DNA of 64,000 bases from CAWVSB01 sp036960375. Lineage in GTDB: Bacteria > Pseudomonadota > Gammaproteobacteria > Pseudomonadales > CAWVSB01. The position numbers and the translations under genes are program-made. The notes below the pieces were generated by a model. It was not told the DNA's origin, did not search any database, and was given only the letters and a program-made list of their open reading frames with translations. Every line of letters starts with the position of its first letter. Position 1 is the first letter of the stretch. Shown in pieces: positions 9,213-17,458 of the stretch. The stretch lies in contig JBALVY010000002.1 of assembly GCA_036960375.1 (NCBI GenBank), positions 682,001-746,000 of the forward strand, in the 5' to 3' direction.

Positions 9213-9824
9213 AACCCTTGTAGGGTATTCCCTGTAGGTAAACGTCCGAATCCCCTACTTGCTAAATGGGGCATAGCCGATGGAAAACCGCTCTCAAACG
9301 GTGCAAATTGACATGCTTATGTAAAGATCATCATGTTACTAGCTCTGCTCGATGGTATGCTCCTAAAAATTAGAATAATGAGGCCTTAATAGTGCAACTT
9401 GCCCCAATTGATATTTCCGTATTTATTATCTATGTCATTGCCCTTATAGGCATCGCCTATAAGGATATTCGGTTCAGTGGGCACCCACAGATGACGTGCG
9501 CGAAAATCATCATCAATGGCCGAATATTTACTAAGTGCTGAATCAAGCTGGTTAACGACAATGGGTCTTGTCGTGAATGAATATTTCCTGAAGTACTGCA
9601 ATGGCTCGAGATTGCTTGTCAGCCTATTTCCTCCGCGTTTGCTCAAACGCAATAAGATGTTTATTTTTGTCACTCTCCACCTATCCAGTTCAAATCGATG
9701 AGCGGCTATATTATGGCCAAAAAAATTTCTCGAAGTAAGCTGAGGGGGATTTGGCCGAGAGTAGGGAAGGCAAGGGAGCCTTTGTAGCTAAATAGTCATT
9801 CACGCCAAGAATACGAGTGGCACT
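9213..9824. other. Degraded intergenic region
   Basis: 612 bases without an intact gene. It holds a small hairpin (ACCCT/AGGGT, 9214-9226), the symporter scrap at 9392-9460, and an open minus-strand stretch (9461-9673) whose translation includes PIVVNQLDSALSKYSAIDD and RARHLWVPTEPNIL. That stretch reads like a protein fragment but I do not recognise the family, and its only C-terminus is antisense to the symporter scrap. I read the region as a scar of rearrangement and decay. Confidence 0.5.
9392..9460 (+). repeat. Duplicated 5' fragment of the SSS symporter gene
   Basis: These 69 bases match the first 69 bases of the symporter gene (4662-4730) at 66 positions; the differences are the start codon (GTG for ATG) and two third-position or conservative changes. 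Weaker similarity extends about 20 bases upstream into the ribosome-binding region. Identity stops abruptly at 9460, where unrelated sequence begins, so this is a truncated copy and not a gene. Confidence 0.85.
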
Positions 9825-10297
9825 ATGAGCTTTTACGACGTTGATAAGGTCGAAAAGGTTTGGGGCCTTGAGCCCTCAGAAGGGATGCGTCGAAAGCGCA
9901 AGCACGGGTAGCGGCTGCGCCTTTTGAGCTTGAGTGGCTGGGTTTGCCGGGTGAAGAAATTCCATTGGATGACAACAGTGCCGATACTATCGTATTAACT
10001 TATAGCTTATGTACTATTCCAGATTGGCGCGCGGCCATTGAGCAGATGCGCCGAGTTTTGAAGCCCGGTGGAAAGCTACTTTTTAGCGAACACGGTAAAG
10101 CGCCTGATGAAGCAGTGCTCAAATGGCAAAATAAGATTAATCCGCTGTGGATGAAAGTGGCAGGCGGTTGTCATTTGAATCGTGATATTCCTGAACTGAT
10201 TCGAGAAGGCAGTTTTTATATCAAACAGCTCGATAGTATGTATGTGCCGTCAACGCCGAAAGTGGCCGGGTATACCTATTGGGGATACGCGGTATAA
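9825..10297 (+). pseudogene. Class I SAM-dependent methyltransferase, frameshifted and truncated
   Basis: Two reading frames together encode a methyltransferase related to the UbiE/phosphatidylethanolamine N-methyltransferase type. The first frame starts at ATG 9825 (MSFYDVDKVEKVWGLEPSEGM) and stops at 9909-9911. Shifting frame near 9893-9898 gives AQARVAAAPFELEWLGLPG and continues to the end as GEEIPLDDNSADT, then LKPGGKLLFSEHG and a CHLNRDIPELIREG tail to the stop at 10297. The MSFYD opening runs straight into the YDVDKVEKVWG segment that normally follows the GxGxG SAM-binding motif, so motif I is deleted as well. With a deletion and a frameshift the gene should be dead. Confidence 0.8.
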
Positions 10298-10388
10298 ATA
10301 GTCATACTCTTTCTTCCGCCGTCGCGACTTCCTCAGGCATAGATTAATGGTTCTTGAGCGAATGGGCGCCGTCTTGTAACAAGCTTGT

Positions 10389-12233
10389 TTACAACGTGGG
10401 TGAGTAGTAAATAGGAGACGTATAAGCGCGCTCCTGTAACGAGATAGCCTGTCCGGTTTCTGCCGGGTCTATCTGCAAAGCGATGGCGTCCAGGGTTGAA
10501 TGGCGCGGCGTAGCAACTTCGATAACACGAACATAATAAAATGCCGACTGCAGAGGATCAAAGTCCGGGTCCGTCCAGACCGTAGATAAGGTCGGTGATC
10601 CGTATTCGTTTGAGTAGGTTCCCGTCGTGGAGTTGACAGTGTCGGGTAGCATCGGCAAATTGCCATCGGGGTCTATTACTCGTGATCCAGACCAAGCGGC
10701 ATCGTATACCTTCTCGTAAGTTTTATCTCCGTCGCGCCAACCTTTGATTACCTGAAGTCGGTCCAGATGGGCGCTTTTGGGGTCTTTACCGGCATTGATT
10801 AAGAAACTGGGTGCCTGGCTGAGATTAGATAGTTCGCCGCCCATGGGTACGCCCATTTCTCGCGCCGCTTTATGGTCCAGCGTTTTGTCGTCATCTGGTT
10901 TAAAGTTGGTACCCGCGTAAACGCTAACGCGGATCAGTGGTCCGGTGGTGCCGTAAATTTCACGACGTTGAAAGGCTTTGAATATCGCTTCGCGGGTATT
11001 CTCTTCGGCCCATACGCCAGCCAAGCCCGAGGCCGACATCGCCCAACCCAGTTTGTCTATAGTACCGCTGGAACGGGACTTGTCTTTGGGCAGGGAGTCT
11101 GTGGCCATTTTCCCCCAGAAATTAGGTTCCTCTGCCCCAGCCAGTCCGGTATGTGAATCAGTTGAGCCAATAATGCCTAAGCGATAGGGGTTTTGGCCAA
11201 ACTGTTGCTCTAGCTTTAGCCCAGTTTTTAAGGCTGCGCGTACAAAGTCCCCTTCAGAGACGCTGTAGGCGGGTATTCCGGGTTTCAGGTAGTAAGGGAA
11301 AGCTTCGAATTCTGCGAAGGGGTCATTTGGAGACAGTTGTATGTCGGTTTCCGAATCCCCTTTGACTTGAGTGATTTCAACTGCCAGTTCCCAGCGAGCG
11401 CGCAGAGCAATCCACTCGGCATCGATGGCCGTTCCTCGTAGGCGTCTTTCTGAGGGGAACATAAAGCCCCGGGAAATGTTCGAGTTGTGCGGAATTGCCA
11501 CGAAGTCAGCCCCTGTCCTAGTGGCCGTTTGATCAAGCCACTGCCATAGGTCTTCCGGGTAATTGCTCGAGGACGAGGCGTAGGGGATATATTGCTGGGC
11601 GGTGGCGGCATCGCTGTCGGTAAAAATAACGCGGTGTAAGTTAGCGCCTGCGGGAATTGAACTCCACTCCCAACCGATAAGCGTGGTAAAGCTACCGGGT
11701 GTATTGTGCTCGTCCGCTGCGTTGGTACTGTCACGCCACGTTTGCGCACGGACTAATTCGGCATTTGGAATGGGTAGGGACGGCGGTGTTTTGGCAGATT
11801 CAACCACATCGTCTGTCGCATCTGTGGCAAATTTGAGAAGGAAGCTGATGCTGTTTGGGTCGCCTGCCATGTAGCTTAGGGCTGCTTCAGCGAACCAGGA
11901 CTTTAACCAATCAATGGGGCCAAGCCCCTCTCGTGGCAAGCCTTCTTCATTGGCGCGCCGGAAAACACCATAACTTTCGGCGTGGTCTGCCACTACCAAA
12001 AAATCCAGTGGTGTATCCAGTTGCACCCGTGTGCGGGTACTGGGGTGAATAACGGGTAAGCCTCGTGCAAAGCGGAAGGCAGTGTCAGGGTCGGCGCTGA
12101 AGTTCTGGCTAAGATACGAGTCGGGAGAATAGGACGTGTGCACATGGGTATCGCCCCACAATAGCTGCATGTCTTCGCCCCAGCTGGACAGGGGTAGCAG
12201 GCAAAGTAACACAATAGCTAGGCTTCTACTCAT
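10389..12233 (-). CDS. DUF3604 family secreted protein
   Basis: 614 residues with an N-terminal signal peptide (cleavage near SSWGE), so probably periplasmic. The body matches DUF3604, a PHP-like metal-dependent fold: LLWGDTHVHTSYSPD near residue 25 supplies paired histidines, FLVVADHAESYG adds an Asp-His pair, and IIGSTDSHTGLAGAEE near residue 355 adds further likely metal ligands. Family members occur in pathways for unusual organic compounds, but no reaction is established. AGGA lies 8 bases upstream of the start. It is transcribed alone, opposite to the neighbouring remnants. Confidence 0.8.
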   Translation of the reverse strand: MSRSLAIVLLCLLPLSSWGEDMQLLWGDTHVHTSYSPDSYLSQNFSADPDTAFRFARGLPVIHPSTRTRVQLDTPLDFLVVADHAESYGVFRRANEEGLPREGLGPIDWLKSWFAEAALSYMAGDPNSISFLLKFATDATDDVVESAKTPPSLPIPNAELVRAQTWRDSTNAADEHNTPGSFTTLIGWEWSSIPAGANLHRVIFTDSDAATAQQYIPYASSSSNYPEDLWQWLDQTATRTGADFVAIPHNSNISRGFMFPSERRLRGTAIDAEWIALRARWELAVEITQVKGDSETDIQLSPNDPFAEFEAFPYYLKPGIPAYSVSEGDFVRAALKTGLKLEQQFGQNPYRLGIIGSTDSHTGLAGAEEPNFWGKMATDSLPKDKSRSSGTIDKLGWAMSASGLAGVWAEENTREAIFKAFQRREIYGTTGPLIRVSVYAGTNFKPDDDKTLDHKAAREMGVPMGGELSNLSQAPSFLINAGKDPKSAHLDRLQVIKGWRDGDKTYEKVYDAAWSGSRVIDPDGNLPMLPDTVNSTTGTYSNEYGSPTLSTVWTDPDFDPLQSAFYYVRVIEVATPRHSTLDAIALQIDPAETGQAISLQERAYTSPIYYSPTL

Positions 12234-12467
12234 AGCGTATATCCTGAAAATCTAATTGTCAGTATAGCGGCTACAGTACACTTGGTAGATTAGTTATGGA
12301 ATGAGAACTCAATTAACAGATGTCCAGAATTCCACTGCGATGTCGGGGAGTGATCGTTTTTAACCATACGAAAGACCGAATTTGTGCTTTTTACACCTTG
12401 TCGTACTGGCTATTATCTATTCACGTAAATGATTATGTCAGCCAACGTGAATGCGGAGAATAAAGCC

Positions 12468-12909
12468 ATGAGCTATGAATGTATTCAGACCGAGCGCCAG
12501 GGGCATATTTTTATTGTCACCATTGACCGGCCCGATGTAATGAATGCAGTTAGCCCTGCGGCCAATTTTGAAATGGAGCAGGCCTTTAATGAATTTGAGG
12601 CCGATGCGGATTTGTTGGTAGCCATTGTAACCGGCACTCGGCCTGGTCAATTCAGTAGTACCGGCTGACCAGCTAATGGAAGAAGCTTTAAAGATGGCTA
12701 ACAGAATATTGAAATGCGCACCATTGGCAGTGCAAGCCAGCAAGCAGTGTGCGCTTGATGGTTTGGCCTATGCGGACGTGAATGAAGCAATGGACGCGCA
12801 GGCTGCGGGTAAGTTTGACCGGCTGGAGGCGATGTACCAGAGCGAAGATATTCGTGAGGGGCTAAAGGCTTTTATGGAAAAGCGTAAACCCCAGTGGCAG
12901 GGTAAATAA
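12468..12909 (+). pseudogene. Enoyl-CoA hydratase/isomerase remnant, middle deleted
   Basis: A crotonase-family gene reduced to its ends. From ATG 12468 (GGAG 9 bases upstream) it reads MSYECIQTERQGHIFIVTID and continues to VTGTRPGQFSSTG, where it stops at 12666-12668. In another frame the C-terminal part reads VPADQLMEEALKMANRIL from about 12658 and ends in KAFMEKRKPQWQGK at 12909. VPADQL is the conserved helix start that normally comes about 110 residues later, so the active-site core with the oxyanion-hole segments is gone and the frame is broken at the junction. It lies 15 bp before the SDR gene and shares its direction. Confidence 0.85.
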
Positions 12910-12924
12910 TAGAGAGGAATGATC

Positions 12925-13683
12925 ATGGGTATATTACAGGATAAGATAGGCTTGGTAACTGGTAGTGGTATGGGTATAGGGCGTGCGATTGCGCTGACTT
13001 ATGCACGCGAGGGGGCCAAGGTGGTTGTCGCTGACTTTAATGTCGAAGCGGGGCAGGAAACAGTCGCGCTTATCAAAGCCGCCGGCGGTGATGCATTTTT
13101 TGTACAGGGCGATGTCAGCAAGGAAGAACAGGTAGAAACTACTATACAGGCAGTAGTCGACCATTATGGTCGTCTGGATATAGCCTGTAATTCGGCTGCG
13201 GTGAGCCGTGGCTCTGGTCCAATCCATGAATACGACCGCACGGTGTTCGATCAGACATTAGAAATGTGCCTGACCAATACGTGGCTGTGTATGAAGCATG
13301 AGATAGCTGCCATGTTAAAGACGGGCGGTGGCGCCATTGTGAATATTTCCTCTAATGCTTCCTTGAAAGGACAGGCATTTAATACTGCTTATGCGGCAGC
13401 CAAAGCGGGTGTCAATGTTTTGACTAAAAGTTCTGCGGCAGAGTATGGCTCCAAAGGCATTCGAATTAACGCGGTGTCGCCCGGTGTGATTCGCACCCCG
13501 GGTATCGAAAAGTATTTTGAAGATCAGCCCGAAATGGCGGAGGGTCTAAAGCGTGCGGCAGTGATGAACCGATTGGGCGAGCCAGAAGAAATTGCAGAAG
13601 CAGTGGCGTTTATGTCTTCTGACAGGGCTTCGTTTATAACGGGGCAACTGCTCTCTGTTGATGGCGGTGGTGCGGTTCGCTAG
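12925..13683 (+). CDS. Short-chain dehydrogenase/reductase (SDR)
   Basis: Classical SDR of 252 residues, an NAD(P)-dependent alcohol/ketone oxidoreductase. The Rossmann motif is SGMGIGRA and the active site is the Ser of NISSNAS plus YAAAK. Asp in VVADFN after the second strand favours NAD(H). Start at 12925 is chosen because AGAGAGGA (12911-12918) then sits 6 bases away; the ATG at 12919 would abut it. It is first of a plus-strand run continuing with another SDR and the ChsH2-ChsH1-Ltp2-like genes, so a hydroxysteroid or hydroxyacyl-CoA substrate is plausible but not shown. Confidence 0.9.
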   Translation: MGILQDKIGLVTGSGMGIGRAIALTYAREGAKVVVADFNVEAGQETVALIKAAGGDAFFVQGDVSKEEQVETTIQAVVDHYGRLDIACNSAAVSRGSGPIHEYDRTVFDQTLEMCLTNTWLCMKHEIAAMLKTGGGAIVNISSNASLKGQAFNTAYAAAKAGVNVLTKSSAAEYGSKGIRINAVSPGVIRTPGIEKYFEDQPEMAEGLKRAAVMNRLGEPEEIAEAVAFMSSDRASFITGQLLSVDGGGAVR

Positions 13684-13758
13684 TGGCTAAATGGTTAGTT
13701 TAAGTTGCAAGGCTAAAGCGGTTTAATGATATTCCACTGTCGATCAAAGGAATAGCAC

Positions 13759-14535
13759 ATGTCTTTACGTTTGGATAATAAAGTCGCCCTGGTAACCGGC
13801 GGCGCCAGCGGTATTGGTGAGGCAGTCTGTAAGCGTTTTGCCGAAGAGGGCGCGGTCGTCATTGTCAGTGACATTAACGTTGCGGGTGCGGAGCGGGTTG
13901 CGGCAGAGATATCGGCTGTTGGGGGTGACGCCGTTGCGCGAGCTTTGGATGTGACAGACCAGCAAGCCTGGATAGCGATAGTCGATTATATTATGGCCGA
14001 GCATGGTCGCCTGGAAGTATTGGTCAATAATGCAGGTATAGTGTTAGTTGGTAGTGTTGAGCATGCCAGCCTGGAAGATTGGCATAAAACCCTGGCGGTC
14101 AATTTGGACTCTGTATTCCTGGGTTCGCAAACGGCTATTAAGGTGATGAAAAATACCGGCGGCTCGATTATTAATATTTCCTCTATTGAGGGTTTGATAG
14201 GTGAGCCTGGTACGGCGGCCTATAACGCTAGTAAAGGCGGGGTGAGAATCTTTACCAAGTCGGCCGCATTGTATTGTGCTCAGGAAGATTACAATATTCG
14301 CGTCAACTCTGTTCATCCGGGTTTTATCGAAACGCCCATGGTCATCAATGGTTTTGCCGAGATGGAAGCGGATGTCGCCGTAACGATGGCTGAGCTACTC
14401 GGCAGCAGTATTCCGTTAAAGGCTATGGGCAGGCCATTAGATATAGCCAATGGCTGCTTGTTTCTCGCCTCTGACGAGTCTGTTTATATGACGGGTAGCG
14501 AATTGGTTATCGACGGCGGTTTTACCGCTAGATAG
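13759..14535 (+). CDS. Short-chain dehydrogenase/reductase (SDR)
   Basis: Classical SDR, 258 residues, with GGASGIG cofactor motif, SDIN acidic residue suggesting NAD(H), NNAG, the serine of NISSIEG and YNASK active site. The overall pattern (MSLRLDNKVALVTGGASGIG, IDGGFTAR ending) is like 3alpha- or 7alpha-hydroxysteroid dehydrogenases and cyclohexanol dehydrogenases. It follows the previous SDR by 75 bases and precedes the hydratase/aldolase genes by about 270 bases in which I see no gene. Probably oxidises a secondary alcohol on the same substrate class. Confidence 0.9.
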   Translation: MSLRLDNKVALVTGGASGIGEAVCKRFAEEGAVVIVSDINVAGAERVAAEISAVGGDAVARALDVTDQQAWIAIVDYIMAEHGRLEVLVNNAGIVLVGSVEHASLEDWHKTLAVNLDSVFLGSQTAIKVMKNTGGSIINISSIEGLIGEPGTAAYNASKGGVRIFTKSAALYCAQEDYNIRVNSVHPGFIETPMVINGFAEMEADVAVTMAELLGSSIPLKAMGRPLDIANGCLFLASDESVYMTGSELVIDGGFTAR

Positions 14536-14804
14536 ATTGAATGGCTGGTTTGGCTTTACCCTGTAGATGAGGTGTGAAAGTCAATGATTTTGGGTCTTAA
14601 ATTGGTCTTAGTTAGGGTTTATTCACATTGCTTGTGCCTGCTTTTTAGCCTGTGGTAATGTTATAAACTGACTATTTAGTAGGCAGCTGACGATCTCGCC
14701 TTTGTGCTTGATTTTAAACGCTTTATTGTCTTTTTTCCGGTTTGAGCGGCAACAATCATTGTCAGCTTGTTTTGCTCCAGCCATTAGTAGATTGGAATTT
14801 CGAT

Positions 14805-15770
14805 ATGAATCCTGAACAACGTGTGGAACTAGAAGAGAAGGCCAAGGCCTTTGTAGGCCGGTCTATTGCCGGCAAACATACAGCCTCTGATGCTATTAAT
14901 ATGCCTATGATACGACATTGGGCTGAAGCGGTAGGTGATACAAACCCGGCCTATAGCGATCCCGAATGGGCCAAAAATAGCCAGAGAGAGAGAATCATTG
15001 CGCCTCCGGCGATGATGTATGCCTGGGCTCAGCATGGCTACCCCGTCGCGGGTACCGGCCGTCCTTTTGACGGGCAGTCACAGTTGGTAGAGCTTTTTGA
15101 TTCTTACGGCTTTACCGGTAGTTTAGGTGTGAACGTCACTCAGGAATATTTTGCCGATATGTATATCGGCGATACCATCACTGAAGATGCGATTATTGAG
15201 TCGGTATCTGAGCAAAAGAGTACGGCGCGTGGTATTGGTTACTTCTTTCAAACGCTGGCCAGGTTTACCAACCAGAATGGCGAGTTGGTGGGGATACAAA
15301 CTTTCCGCGTATTGAAATTTATTCCTCAACCGGCTGAAGCTGCAGCGCCTGCTGCCGCTGAAGATAAACTGGAAGTGCCCACGCGCATTGCCTCTCCCCG
15401 CGGTCAGGACAATGGTTGGTGGTGGGAAGCCTGTGATGCAGGCAAGGTGCTTATTCAGCGTTGTAAGAGCTGTCAAACTTTACGCCATCCCCCTCGACCA
15501 ATGTGTGGCGAGTGTCAATCGACGGAATGGGACAGCATTGAGTCCACGCTTGATGGCGAGGTATTCAGTTTTGTTGAAATGCATTATCCCAAATTTCCGG
15601 GTTATCAGTATCCGCTGATTGTCGCGGTTATCGATCTGGCAGAAGGCACACGTATCGTTGCCAATGTGGTTGGCTGCGATGCGGCTGACGTGAAAATAGG
15701 CATGAAGCTGAAAGGAAAAGTGGAACAGGTTGATGAAAAAACCATGTTGCCACAATTCTACCCGGCATAA
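14805..15770 (+). CDS. ChsH2-like MaoC/DUF35 fusion (steroid enoyl-CoA hydratase subunit)
   Basis: 321 residues from the chosen ATG at 14805 (GGA 8 bases upstream); an earlier in-frame codon at 14742 lacks a good site. The N-terminal half is a MaoC-like hot-dog domain (about 1-165), then an alanine-rich linker, then a DUF35 domain with a zinc ribbon (CKSCQTLRHPPRPMCGEC) and OB fold. This order and length match mycobacterial ChsH2, which pairs with ChsH1 as a hydratase for the C22 steroid side-chain enoyl-CoA and whose DUF35 part docks to aldolase Ltp2. The next two genes are exactly those partners, which makes the assignment stronger than similarity alone. Confidence 0.85.
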   Translation: MNPEQRVELEEKAKAFVGRSIAGKHTASDAINMPMIRHWAEAVGDTNPAYSDPEWAKNSQRERIIAPPAMMYAWAQHGYPVAGTGRPFDGQSQLVELFDSYGFTGSLGVNVTQEYFADMYIGDTITEDAIIESVSEQKSTARGIGYFFQTLARFTNQNGELVGIQTFRVLKFIPQPAEAAAPAAAEDKLEVPTRIASPRGQDNGWWWEACDAGKVLIQRCKSCQTLRHPPRPMCGECQSTEWDSIESTLDGEVFSFVEMHYPKFPGYQYPLIVAVIDLAEGTRIVANVVGCDAADVKIGMKLKGKVEQVDEKTMLPQFYPA

Positions 15771-15792
15771 ACGACACATTGGAGATAATGTT

Positions 15793-16218
15793 ATGAACAA
15801 TACTTTGAAATATGCCGATGTGAATGTCGGAGATAAATTACCTGATTTGGATATCGCGATCACTTCTTCCATGATCGTGAGCGCGGCTTTGGCCACTCGT
15901 GATTTTGAACCTTGCCACCATGATAAAACGGTTGCCCAGGGTATGGGTATGCCGGATGTTTTCATGAATATCCTCACTAGTCAGGCATTTATGACCCGTT
16001 TTGTGACCGACTGGAGTGGCCCTGAAGCAGTAGTGAAAAAACTGGATGTCAAACTGGGTGCGCCCAATACACCTGGTATGGTTATGACTATCAGTGGCGA
16101 CATTACAGCTAAAGATGACGAGACCGGTTGTGTCGATATCGCTGTTACTGGCGAAAACAATATATGGGGTATGCACATGACGGGTTCCGTGCTCATTGCC
16201 TTGCCTAAGGAGCTATAG
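15793..16218 (+). CDS. ChsH1-like MaoC hydratase subunit
   Basis: Single hot-dog MaoC domain of 141 residues, starting at ATG 15793 with GGAG 8 bases upstream. The segment RDFEPCHHDKTVAQ holds the Asp/His hydratase-2 active site. In actinobacteria ChsH1 supplies the catalytic residues to a heteromer with ChsH2, hydrating the double bond of a steroid side-chain enoyl-CoA. It lies between ChsH2-like and Ltp2-like genes, with only 2 bases before the latter. The opening (KYADVNVGDKLPDLDIAIT) is typical of MaoC proteins. Confidence 0.85.
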   Translation: MNNTLKYADVNVGDKLPDLDIAITSSMIVSAALATRDFEPCHHDKTVAQGMGMPDVFMNILTSQAFMTRFVTDWSGPEAVVKKLDVKLGAPNTPGMVMTISGDITAKDDETGCVDIAVTGENNIWGMHMTGSVLIALPKEL

Positions 16219-16220
16219 AT

Positions 16221-17396
16221 ATGAAACCTAATGTATCGGGCAAGTCTGCCATTGTTGGCGTAGCCAATACCAAATTTTCAAAAAACTCCGGTGTATCGGA
16301 ATTACAGCTAGCCTGTGAGGCCGTGCGAGATGCAATTGCCGATGCCGGGCTGAAACCATCCGACGTTGACGGTATGACCACCTTTACGCTGGATGCAACC
16401 GATGAAATCGAGATTGCACGCGCCGTAGGTATTGGAGATTTAAGTTTCTACTCGCGGGTACCGCATGGCGGCGGTGCAGCTACCGGTTTACTTCACCAAG
16501 CGGCGATGGCAGTGGCCAGCGGCATGGCTGAAGTGGTGGTATGTTATCGCGCATTAAATGGTCGATCGGGCCACCGATATAGCTCGGGTGTTTCTGGCAA
16601 TATTATGACTTCTGATGCTATTCATTGGGGCTGGTATACACCTTATGGCTTAATGACCCCAGCAAGCTGGGTGGCCATGTTTACCCAGCGATATATGCAC
16701 CTGACAAAAGACTGCCAGGACGCCATGTATGAGGTGTCTCGTGTGCAGCGAGAGTATGCCGCATCTAACCCTGAGGCCTTCTTCTATGAGCAGCCCATTA
16801 ATAGAGAGATGTACGATAGCGCCAAAGATATTGTTTCGCCTTTCAAACTGCTCGATTGCTGCCAAGAAAGTGACGGTGGCAGCGCGGTGATTGTCACTAC
16901 CGCAGAGCGTGCCAAAGATCTTAAGCATCCCGCTGTAGTCGTAAAGGGTGTTGGTCAGGCCGCCGCAGCTGATATGGAATCGATGACCAGTTTTTATCGT
17001 CCGGAGATAGCCGCCATTCCCTCAATGGATCAGGCTGCTAAATACGCCTATGCACAATCAGGGCTGACGCCAGACGATATCGATGCCGCTGTTATCTACG
17101 ATGCATTTTCACCGATAGTATTATGGCAGCTCGAGTCATGGGGTTTTTGTGATCCGCTGACTGCACCGCAATTTGTGTTGGATGGCAATCTTGGCCCCAA
17201 CGGCCGTTTGCCAACCAATACACATGGTGGTCAACTTAGCGAAGCGTATATACATGGCGTGAACGGAATTGTTGAGGCTGCCAAGCTAGTGCGCGGTACC
17301 TCAATTAATCAGCCAGCCAAGGACGTCAATAACGTGCTGGTAACCTCCGGCGTTGGTGTACCAACCGGTGGCGCCATCTTGGGTAAAATGGACTAA
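16221..17396 (+). CDS. Ltp2-like thiolase-fold aldolase (lipid-transfer protein family)
   Basis: 391 residues of the thiolase/SCP-x fold. It lacks the N-terminal nucleophilic cysteine: where thiolases have a C-x-S-G segment, this has VPHGGGAATGLL. That loss is characteristic of the Ltp2 group, which perform retro-aldol cleavage of a 17-hydroxy steroid side-chain CoA to a 17-ketone plus propionyl-CoA, together with the DUF35 domain of ChsH2. The C-terminal CIKCGG-like region of thiolases is replaced by NTHGGQLSEAYIHG. It ends the ChsH2-ChsH1-Ltp2 series. A C-C lyase role is inferred from family and order. Confidence 0.82.
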   Translation: MKPNVSGKSAIVGVANTKFSKNSGVSELQLACEAVRDAIADAGLKPSDVDGMTTFTLDATDEIEIARAVGIGDLSFYSRVPHGGGAATGLLHQAAMAVASGMAEVVVCYRALNGRSGHRYSSGVSGNIMTSDAIHWGWYTPYGLMTPASWVAMFTQRYMHLTKDCQDAMYEVSRVQREYAASNPEAFFYEQPINREMYDSAKDIVSPFKLLDCCQESDGGSAVIVTTAERAKDLKHPAVVVKGVGQAAAADMESMTSFYRPEIAAIPSMDQAAKYAYAQSGLTPDDIDAAVIYDAFSPIVLWQLESWGFCDPLTAPQFVLDGNLGPNGRLPTNTHGGQLSEAYIHGVNGIVEAAKLVRGTSINQPAKDVNNVLVTSGVGVPTGGAILGKMD

Positions 17397-17402
17397 ATAA
17401 GT

Positions 17403-17426
17403 GGGCTGGAAACGGCCCGTTTTTTT
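17403..17426 (+). terminator. Weak terminator-like hairpin
   Basis: GGGC, an 8-base loop, GCCC, then G and seven T. The stem is only four base pairs, so it may reduce rather than end transcription between the aldolase-like gene and the following SDR. Confidence 0.4.
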
Positions 17427-17458
17427 AGACGAATACTGAAATCCGTTTGGGAGAAATT

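Noticed and set aside
9386..9673. Minus-strand frame ending in YGNINWGKLHY
   Set aside because: Its C-terminus is antisense of the copied symporter scrap. Part of the upstream portion may be a fragment of a protein, but I cannot name the family, so I did not call a gene.
14536..14804. Gene or strong operator between SDR and ChsH2-like genes
   Set aside because: About 270 bases with no gene and no convincing palindrome; a second promoter is possible but not supported.
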